From: Prevotella sp.
GTDB lineage: Bacteria > Bacteroidota > Bacteroidia > Bacteroidales > Bacteroidaceae
NCBI GenBank assembly: GCA_021204735.1
Contig: JAJPYV010000276.1
Location: 1-7,389, forward strand
Length of the DNA stretch: 7,389 nucleotides
Reading direction: 5' to 3'
Both the position numbers and the translations under genes were made by a program. The notes beneath the pieces were generated by a model that was not told the DNA's origin, made no database searches, and worked only from the letters and a program-made list of their open reading frames with translations. Positions 1 to 7,389 of this stretch are shown in pieces; positions within the stretch are counted from its first letter, which is position 1; each line of letters opens with the position of its first letter.

Positions 1-50
1 TATACTTTAATATCCTCTGTCACATCTTGACGGAAGTATGAATAACTTAA

Positions 51-3218
<3,168 letters not shown>

Positions 3219-3221
3219 TTC

Positions 3222-3270
3222 TTGGAACACCAATAGGCAGTAATTTCTACTGTAATGTTTCATGTTCCAA
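3222..3270 (+). terminator. Nested stem-loop after the beta-galactosidase, possible terminator
   Basis: An 8-bp perfect outer stem (TTGGAACA at 3222-3229 with TGTTCCAA at 3263-3270) encloses an inner hairpin CAGTA-ATTTC-TACTG (3238-3252). It begins four bases after the beta-galactosidase stop codon, where a 3'-end structure is expected. No T-run follows, so it does not fit a classical intrinsic terminator; it could instead be an mRNA-stabilising 3' structure. Calling it a terminator is inference from position. Confidence 0.35.
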
Positions 3271-3272
3271 CT

Positions 3273-3297
3273 CATTGTTGATAATAATTAAACAATG
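3273..3297. repeat. Inverted repeat CATTGTT-N11-AACAATG upstream of gdhA
   Basis: Perfect 7-bp dyad (3273-3279 and 3291-3297) around an 11-bp AT-rich centre, directly after the previous stem-loop and about 50 bp upstream of the predicted gdhA -33 element. It could be a regulator-binding dyad or part of a tandem 3' hairpin. In DNA this AT-rich, a 7-bp dyad may also be chance. Function not shown. Confidence 0.3.
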
Positions 3298-3347
3298 TTC
3301 AAATAAAGCAAAAAGTTAGCAATCAACCCGAAAAACAGATGAAAATA

Positions 3348-3379
3348 TTTGGCTGTTAATACAAAAATGGATATATTTG
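3348..3379 (+). promoter_or_regulatory. Predicted Bacteroidota-type promoter of gdhA
   Basis: TTTG at 3348-3351, a 20-bp spacer, then TATATTTG at 3372-3379. This fits the -33 TTTG / -7 TAnnTTTG consensus used by the Bacteroidota primary sigma factor, including spacing. Transcription should start near 3386, leaving a leader of about 40 nt before the gdhA ATG at 3427. It indicates that gdhA is transcribed independently of the beta-galactosidase gene and may drive the downstream DPBB gene as well. Confidence 0.65.
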
Positions 3380-3426
3380 TACCAGTAAATTGACATTTTG
3401 TCATAAACCTTTTAAACTCACAAAAT

Positions 3427-4764
3427 ATGGAAGTTGAGAAAATAATGCAGGGGTTGCAAAGTAAACACCCAGGCGAGTTGGAGTATCTCCAAGCAGTGAA
3501 AGAGGTGCTGGTATCAATAAAGGATGTTTACAACAGTCATCCTGAATTCGAGAAGGCAAGCCTTATTGAACGATTAGTGGAACCTGAAAGAATTATCACT
3601 TTCCGTGTTCCTTGGATAGACGACAGAGGAAAGGTAAACGTGAACATTGGTTACCGAGTACAGTTCAATAGTGCAATTGGTCCGTACAAAGGCGGATTGA
3701 GATTTCACGCATCTGTTAACTTGTCAATCTTGAAGTTCCTCGGATTTGAACAGATTTTCAAGAACGCTCTCACCACATTACCTATGGGTGGCTCAAAGGG
3801 TGGTTCTGATTTCTCTATCCGTGGCAAGAGCGATGCTGAGGTAATGCGTTTCTGTCAGGCATTCATGACTGAATTGTACCGCCATGTGGGTCCTGACGTA
3901 GATATTCCTGCTGGTGACATCGGTGTTGGAACTCGTGAAATTGGCTACCTCTTTGGTATGTACAAAAAACTCACACACCATTGGGATGGCTTTATAACTG
4001 GTAAGGGTCTCGAATGGGGTGGTTCCAGAATCCGTCCTGAAGCTACTGGTTATGGTGCACTGTATTTCGTTAACCAAATGCTCAATGAGCACAATATCGA
4101 TATCAAGGGCAAGACAATTGCTGTAAGTGGTTTCGGTAATGTTGCTTGGGGCGCAATAAAGAAGGCTGACCAACTTGGTGGTAAGGTAGTAACAATATCT
4201 GGCCCTGACGGTTATATTTATGACCCGAATGGCATCTCAGGTGAGAAGATTGACTATCTGCTCGAACTTCGTGCAACGGGTAATGATGTTTGCCAACCTT
4301 ACGCTGATGAGTTCGAAGGCTCTACTTTCGTTCCTGGCAAACGTCCTTGGGAGGTCAAGGCTGACATCTACCTGACTTGCGCTACACAAAACGAACTTGA
4401 TGGCAACGATGCTGATGTAATATTGGCTAACAAACCGTTCTGTGTTGCTGAGGTTTCCAATATGGGATGCACCGCTGAGGCTGTTGATAAGTTCATCGCT
4501 GCAAGGCAGTTGTTCGCTCCAGGTAAGGCTGTTAATGCCGGTGGCGTGGCTACTTCTGGACTTGAAATGACTCAGAACTCTATGCGTCTGAATTGGAGCG
4601 AGACTGAGGTTGACGAAAAATTACATACAATTATGCATAGTATCCACGAGCAATGCGTTAAATATGGCAAACAGGCAGACGGTTATGTCGACTATGTCAA
4701 AGGTGCTAACATCGCTGGCTTTATGAAAGTCGCTAACGCAATGATGGCTCAAGGAATAGTATAA
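3427..4764 (+). CDS. gdhA: NADP-type glutamate dehydrogenase, hexameric small-subunit class
   Basis: Interconverts 2-oxoglutarate plus ammonia and glutamate in the cytoplasm; in gut Bacteroidota this is a main ammonia-assimilation route. The 445-residue length matches the hexameric bacterial GdhA class. Substrate domain (about 55-185): glutamate-binding segment GPYKGGLRFH, the catalytic lysine K124 in PMGGSKGG, and D164 in DIPAGDIGVG (the E. coli K128 and D168 positions). Dinucleotide domain (about 200-375): Rossmann loop SGFGNVA (234-240). The C-terminal part carries NAGGVATSGLEM and GANIAGF. NADP preference is inferred from class; some Bacteroidota enzymes use both coenzymes, and residue-level specificity was not established here. 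Variants such as PMGGSKGG (often PMGGGKGG) and AEVSNMGCT (E. coli AEGANMPTT) look lineage-typical rather than damaging. No Shine-Dalgarno precedes the ATG, only an A-rich stretch. It ends with tandem stops TAA TAG, and the DPBB gene follows after 35 bp. Confidence 0.97.
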   Translation: MEVEKIMQGLQSKHPGELEYLQAVKEVLVSIKDVYNSHPEFEKASLIERLVEPERIITFRVPWIDDRGKVNVNIGYRVQFNSAIGPYKGGLRFHASVNLSILKFLGFEQIFKNALTTLPMGGSKGGSDFSIRGKSDAEVMRFCQAFMTELYRHVGPDVDIPAGDIGVGTREIGYLFGMYKKLTHHWDGFITGKGLEWGGSRIRPEATGYGALYFVNQMLNEHNIDIKGKTIAVSGFGNVAWGAIKKADQLGGKVVTISGPDGYIYDPNGISGEKIDYLLELRATGNDVCQPYADEFEGSTFVPGKRPWEVKADIYLTCATQNELDGNDADVILANKPFCVAEVSNMGCTAEAVDKFIAARQLFAPGKAVNAGGVATSGLEMTQNSMRLNWSETEVDEKLHTIMHSIHEQCVKYGKQADGYVDYVKGANIAGFMKVANAMMAQGIV

Positions 4765-4779
4765 TAGTTCTCTAATTAG

Positions 4780-4789
4780 AAAAGGAGGT
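4780..4789 (+). promoter_or_regulatory. Strong Shine-Dalgarno sequence for the DPBB gene
   Basis: AAAAGGAGGT contains a nine-base match (AAAGGAGGT) to the complement of the 16S rRNA 3' end. Ten bases separate it from the TTG at 4800, somewhat longer than the usual optimum. No other protein gene in the window has a recognisable Shine-Dalgarno. This element decides the TTG start of the downstream gene. Confidence 0.8.
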
Positions 4790-4799
4790 ATATTATAGT

Positions 4800-5162
4800 T
4801 TGAGGAAAGCCCTATTAATATTATCTCTAATGTTTTGCTGTACCATTCTCCAGGCACAGGAGAATGGTATAGCAAGTTATTACTCTAACCGTTTACAGGG
4901 TCGTAGGACAAGTAATGGTGAAAGATACCATAAGGACAGTCTTACATGTGCCTACAACCGTTTCCCTTTTGGTACTATGCTCAAGGTAACTAACATAAAA
5001 AACGGTAAAAGTGTTGTGGTTAAGGTTACCGATAGATGTAAAAGCAACCATCGCATTGATCTCTCTTACGCTGCGGCAAAAGAAATAGATCTTATAAGAC
5101 TTGGTACTGCAACTGTTGAAATCAGAAGATTAGAGGAACCTGACGCTCTGCCGAAAGAATAA
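4800..5162 (+). CDS. Small secreted RlpA-like double-psi beta-barrel protein
   Basis: 120-residue envelope protein of the RlpA family, whose characterised members are lytic transglycosylases acting on stem-less peptidoglycan at the septum. Signal peptide at 1-19 (MRK, hydrophobic core, likely cut LQA|QE); C13 and C14 lie in the core but F12 before C13 argues against a lipobox. The DPBB domain spans about 23-110: GIASYY (23-28), GRRTSNGERY (34-43), FPFGTMLKVTN (55-65), NGKSVVVKVTDR (68-79) and RIDLSYAAA (85-93). There is no SPOR domain, so it is a minimal version compared with E. coli RlpA. E41 and D78, both in catalytic-type positions, are present, but the conserved His of the family (LTAAH) is Tyr52 here, and the usual DRG is DRC, so activity is uncertain. 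The TTG start is chosen because it gives the basic signal-peptide N-terminus and follows a strong Shine-Dalgarno; the next Met (residue 11) would cut the signal peptide. The 35-bp gap suggests cotranscription with gdhA. It converges on the CapA-like gene. Confidence 0.88.
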   Translation: MRKALLILSLMFCCTILQAQENGIASYYSNRLQGRRTSNGERYHKDSLTCAYNRFPFGTMLKVTNIKNGKSVVVKVTDRCKSNHRIDLSYAAAKEIDLIRLGTATVEIRRLEEPDALPKE

Positions 5163-5171
5163 ACTTGTAAT

Positions 5172-6284
5172 TTATTTTCTCTTAATCACACCATTATCCA
5201 TTATTATCACATTACTGTTTGGCATGTCTTCATTTGTCAGTTTTTGTATCTGGCGTATAACCTTTCTATTATTATCATAGCGTGGTCCTAATCCTTTGTA
5301 TTGGATAAAAGGATGTATTATGCCAGATAGAAATTCTCCTTTCTTGTTTATCTTCGCCTCAATCACTGGGGCATAGCCTGATAATCCTAAAATACTGATG
5401 TTGTATGGAGTGCAGAAATTACCTAAACTGTATGCTATAAACCTATCCTTGTAGACCTCCACACAACGCACTACATGTGGACCATGTCCGTAAACTATGT
5501 CGGCTCCATTGTCTATACAGAAATGGGCAAAATCTCGTAATGATCCTCTATCTTCCGTAAAAAACATTTCTTTTTCGTATGGCAAATGACTCTTGTCCTC
5601 TCCTTCTGCTCCTCCATGAAACGATACTATCACGATATCTGACTTTTCTCTCAAAGTATCAAGTACTGTTTTTACCGCATCAAAATCCTGTATCTTCAAG
5701 GTGTAATAGTTGTGCCCGAAAGCACACAGCCCGTACCTTATTCCTCCTTTCTCTATTATAGCATATTTACTATGCCATTTCACCCCTACATGACTTATTC
5801 CAAGACTATCCAACTGATGTTCTGTGGAACGTGCTCCTGTCATTCCAAAATCAAAAGCGTGGTTGTTTGCCATACTTAGAAAATCATAACCGGCTTCTTT
5901 AAGGCGTGGCGCAAAGTCGGTGGGTGTTCTGAATGCGTATGCGTGCTGTATCGTTTTCTTCTCCAATTCGGCACTGTCACAGAGTGTTCCTTCCAAGTTT
6001 CCTACTGCCACATCTGCCTTCCTGAGAATATACTTTACATCGTTGAATAGTTGTGCTCCCTTTTCTGATGGCAACACGGTATCGGGGTATGTCGTACCCA
6101 TCATTATGTCACCTGTAAGGGCTATAACCAAAGTGTCTTGCTGCACTGTTCTTGTGGTGTCCCTACCCGACTCGTCACTATCATAAACAACAGATGTTGT
6201 CGGTCTCCCGTCAACATCCGTTGAATTGCAGGCCTCTTGAATTATGCCTGCCAACAAAAATATACTAAAAGCTAATAGCTTCAT
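5172..6284 (-). CDS. CapA family protein (PGA_cap domain, metallophosphatase-like)
   Basis: 370-residue exported protein of the family named after Bacillus CapA/PgsA, which takes part in poly-gamma-glutamate capsule export or anchoring. The domain is related to calcineurin-like metallophosphoesterases. Family motifs run in order: GDIMMG (58-63, D59), GNLEGTL (95-101), MANNHAFDFG (138-147, N141 and H142), SFHGG (221-225, H223), YGHGPHV (265-271, H267 and H270) and YSLGNF (285-290). These supply the expected metal-ligand residues, so the fold looks intact. The N-terminus is a short hydrophobic signal (3-15); C19 follows Q-E-A, a poor lipobox, so lipoprotein versus SPase I processing is unresolved. 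Residues 20-50 are a polar, Ser/Thr/Asp-rich linker. It is the second gene of an operon: its ATG lies one base after the NlpC/P60 stop, suggesting translational coupling. No capB or capC homologue is nearby, so a poly-glutamate capsule is not indicated; the substrate is unknown. Confidence 0.92.
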   Translation of the reverse strand: MKLLAFSIFLLAGIIQEACNSTDVDGRPTTSVVYDSDESGRDTTRTVQQDTLVIALTGDIMMGTTYPDTVLPSEKGAQLFNDVKYILRKADVAVGNLEGTLCDSAELEKKTIQHAYAFRTPTDFAPRLKEAGYDFLSMANNHAFDFGMTGARSTEHQLDSLGISHVGVKWHSKYAIIEKGGIRYGLCAFGHNYYTLKIQDFDAVKTVLDTLREKSDIVIVSFHGGAEGEDKSHLPYEKEMFFTEDRGSLRDFAHFCIDNGADIVYGHGPHVVRCVEVYKDRFIAYSLGNFCTPYNISILGLSGYAPVIEAKINKKGEFLSGIIHPFIQYKGLGPRYDNNRKVIRQIQKLTNEDMPNSNVIIMDNGVIKRK

Positions 6285-6285
6285 A

Positions 6286-6858
6286 TTACATTACGCGGCG
6301 TGCTCCTACATAACGGTGCGCATAATAATCTTCTGTACTGCTACTTACAATTATGCCTTTCTTGCTGCTTGCGTGTATAAAACTGAATGTTCCGTTTTCA
6401 GTGTTTACATCTACCACAATTCCCACATGACCTATCGACCTACCCGAACCTGGACTCTTGAAGAATACAAGGTCGCCTGTCTGCAGGTTTTTCTTGTCTA
6501 CTGATGTACCTTGATTGTACTGCTCACGTGATGATCTGCTAAGGGATATGCCTAATTGTCCGAAAACATAACTCGTAAATCCTGAACAATCAAATGAGTA
6601 AGGACCAGCCTGACCTGAACGGTAACGGTCACCGATATGTGAGAAAGCCTCGTCCATCACGTTACCTACCAACGAAAACGAATAACCATCAAAGTCTGTA
6701 TCTTCTCCACTGTAGAGGAAGTCATAATTATCTATCTCATCATACATGTCTTCCTCTTCGTTCTTGCTTTTGTTGTTATCCTTATCCTTGTCCGCAAGGA
6801 TAGGAGCTGCCACAAGCAGAAGCAAAACTATCATGGTTATTATTTTCCTGGTTTCCAT
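6286..6858 (-). CDS. Secreted NlpC/P60 family cysteine peptidase
   Basis: 190-residue exported peptidase; characterised relatives cut the gamma-D-Glu to diamino-acid bond in peptidoglycan stem peptides. Signal peptide 1-22 (METRK, then a long Leu/Val/Ile core, likely cut ILA|D). Residues 23-57 form a highly acidic, low-complexity linker (15 Asp or Glu). The NlpC/P60 domain fills about 65-190: catalytic Cys91 in FDCSGF, the LQTGDLVFF strand (125-133), catalytic His144 in IGHVGIVV, and third polar residue His162 in FIHAS. The triad appears complete. No SH3b, LysM or other cell-wall binding domain is present, unlike many larger homologues. It is the first gene of a two-gene operon and precedes the CapA-like gene by one base. 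No Shine-Dalgarno is seen upstream of the ATG; the start is supported by the signal peptide. The exact substrate is inferred from family only. Confidence 0.93.
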   Translation of the reverse strand: METRKIITMIVLLLLVAAPILADKDKDNNKSKNEEEDMYDEIDNYDFLYSGEDTDFDGYSFSLVGNVMDEAFSHIGDRYRSGQAGPYSFDCSGFTSYVFGQLGISLSRSSREQYNQGTSVDKKNLQTGDLVFFKSPGSGRSIGHVGIVVDVNTENGTFSFIHASSKKGIIVSSSTEDYYAHRYVGARRVM

Positions 6859-6894
6859 TCAGTAATTTTGATATAAGATTTTCATTAACGCTTG

Positions 6895-6925
6895 CGAAAT
6901 TAATAAAAAATGTGCAGATAAAAAA
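6895..6925 (-). promoter_or_regulatory. Weak candidate proximal promoter for the NlpC/P60-CapA operon
   Basis: On the minus strand TAATTTCG (6902-6895) differs from TAnnTTTG at one base, with a T-rich run in place of TTTG about 19-20 bp upstream. Its location, some 37 bp before the NlpC/P60 ATG, would give a normal short leader. The -33 part is poor, so this is only one of two candidates. Confidence 0.2.
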
Positions 6926-7080
6926 CATCCTTTACATCTTTTGCACTTAGCTAAAATTACCATTTTTCGTTAATTATTATACTATTATTATTTTATATAT
7001 AGTAATTTATCATATATTTATTAAACTAAAACTTTAATATTTTCCTATTACATTCTTTAACATACGAGGCTTTATTTGTT

Positions 7081-7111
7081 CAAAATTAAGCACTTACGCC
7101 GTTTTTCTCAA
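7081..7111 (-). promoter_or_regulatory. Consensus-matching minus-strand promoter candidate, distal to the NlpC/P60 operon
   Basis: On the minus strand, TTG (7111-7109), a 20-bp spacer and TAATTTTG (7088-7081) match the Bacteroidota consensus. It faces the NlpC/P60-CapA operon and would start transcription near 7074, giving a very AT-rich leader of about 215 nt. Match quality is better than the proximal candidate, but AT-rich DNA produces chance hits. Confidence 0.35.
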
Positions 7112-7182
7112 CCTGTTTTTTTACGTTTAACCACCAAAATCCCCACCCATAACCAGACATACGGCAACGCTGTTGTTCCCAT
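7108..7182 (-). CDS. Possible 24-residue single-span membrane peptide (hypothetical)
   Basis: Minus-strand frame from ATG (7182-7180) to TGA (7110-7108). The peptide begins MGTTALPYVWLW, continues as a hydrophobic Val/Gly/Ile/Leu segment to about residue 18, and ends in a basic KRKK cluster at 19-22: the profile of a tiny membrane peptide with a cytosolic basic tail. It lies in a patch clearly GC-richer than its AT-rich surroundings. Against it: no Shine-Dalgarno, no good promoter directly upstream, and 25 codons can be open by chance. No known family recognised. Confidence 0.2.
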   Translation of the reverse strand: MGTTALPYVWLWVGILVVKRKKTG

Positions 7183-7189
7183 AGGTTAT
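7149..7189. repeat. Nested inverted repeat in the GC-richer intergenic patch
   Basis: Outer arms ATAACC (7149-7154) and GGTTAT (7184-7189) enclose an inner hairpin CAAC-GCT-GTTG (7165-7175), extendable by two G-T pairs. It overlaps the start of the possible 24-residue frame. It might fold in RNA from either strand, but the stems are short, so its significance is uncertain. Confidence 0.3.
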
Positions 7190-7253
7190 CAGAAAAATCA
7201 ATTTGAGTTTTGTACGTTTTTCAATCAAATTATTAGTTTTATTTCGCAAATAA

Positions 7254-7284
7254 TTTCATTTATTGAAATTTATTTGTACTTTTG
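7254..7284 (+). promoter_or_regulatory. Plus-strand promoter candidate for a gene beyond the right edge
   Basis: TACTTTTG at 7277-7284 is a perfect TAnnTTTG element; TTTC at 7254-7257, 19 bp upstream, is one base off the -33 TTTG. Transcription would begin near 7291 and leave the window rightwards. A reading frame from ATG 7304 stays open to 7389 but is dominated by T-rich codons, so the gene driven may begin beyond the window. Confidence 0.4.
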
Positions 7285-7389
7285 ACAAACTTTCAGAGAT
7301 GTGATGATAACCGCCCTAACTGGCACCCTCTCACGCAACGTATCAAGTGACATTGATTTTTTATTTATTATTTTTTATTTCTTATTTTG

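Larger units (their letters stand above)
6859..7389. other. 531-bp AT-rich intergenic region
   Basis: No confident gene. About 6900-7080 is extremely AT-rich, with T/A runs and a short TACTAT...ATAGTA dyad (6980-7004). About 7090-7190 is markedly richer in G and C and holds a nested inverted repeat and the possible small minus-strand frame. About 7200-7290 returns to AT-rich sequence and ends in a plus-strand promoter candidate; the last 40 bases are a T-rich tract. The region separates the minus-strand NlpC/P60-CapA operon from an unseen gene to the right and probably carries the outward-facing promoters of both. No tRNA, IS end or CRISPR repeat seen. Confidence 0.6.

Noticed and set aside
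3793..4173. 126-codon minus-strand frame within gdhA
   Set aside because: Lies opposite the catalytic and Rossmann-loop coding sequence of gdhA; it shows no domain features and is explained by codon bias of the real gene.
5156..5178. AT-only inverted repeat (AATAAA/TTTATT core) at the convergent gene junction, a possible bidirectional terminator
   Set aside because: The stem contains only A-T and one G-T pair and would be very unstable; it overlaps both stop codons and has no GC core.
6863..6870. TAATTTTG on the plus strand, a perfect -7 match
   Set aside because: No TTG at the required spacing upstream and no plus-strand gene nearby; it lies just before the start of a minus-strand gene.
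7076..7285. 69-codon plus-strand frame in the right-hand spacer, with a short YGNAVVP stretch reminiscent of cytosine-5 DNA methyltransferase C-termini
   Set aside because: The similarity is only a few residues, the rest is low-complexity Phe/Ile/Gln-rich sequence, there is no supporting methyltransferase motif, and the frame overlaps promoter-like elements.
7304..7389. Open frame from ATG 7304 running off the window edge
   Set aside because: Only 28 codons, ending in T-rich low-complexity sequence, with no signal peptide or family resemblance; kept only as context for the promoter finding.

Overview
The window looks like chromosomal DNA of an anaerobic Bacteroidales bacterium, most likely Prevotella-like. 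This rests on the protein families (a secreted LacZ-type GH2 enzyme, a hexameric GdhA with Bacteroidota-style variants, a PGA_cap protein and an NlpC/P60 protein), moderate GC in genes with AT-rich spacers, general lack of Shine-Dalgarno sequences, and a promoter matching the Bacteroidota consensus (TTTG, about 20 bp, TAnnTTTG). The genus is inference.

Layout. 63-3218 (+) is a complete signal-peptide-bearing beta-galactosidase. A 208-bp spacer follows, with two inverted repeats and a well-formed promoter. 3427-4764 (+) is gdhA, glutamate dehydrogenase. After 35 bp comes a small secreted RlpA-like double-psi beta-barrel protein (4800-5162, +), which starts at TTG behind an almost ideal Shine-Dalgarno sequence. 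It converges, with only 9 bp between stop codons, on a two-gene minus-strand operon: an NlpC/P60 peptidase (6286-6858) transcribed first, then a CapA/PGA_cap protein (5172-6284), separated by one base. The last 531 bp (6859-7389) is a mostly AT-rich spacer with candidate promoters on both strands and a GC-richer patch holding a 24-residue membrane-peptide reading frame.

How the genes work together. The beta-galactosidase would release galactose from beta-galactosides in the periplasm, and GdhA assimilates ammonia into glutamate. The next three genes all point to the cell envelope: RlpA-like (glycan strand or septal ring), NlpC/P60 (peptide stem hydrolysis) and CapA-like (metallophosphatase-like fold, often tied to gamma-glutamyl polymers or capsule). 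The tight NlpC/P60-CapA pair probably acts as a unit outside the cytoplasm. I see no transposon, CRISPR, tRNA, rRNA or phage genes. This is mostly ordinary chromosome. The best leads are the start region and altered catalytic position of the small DPBB protein, the NlpC/P60-CapA pair, and the compact element near 7100-7190.
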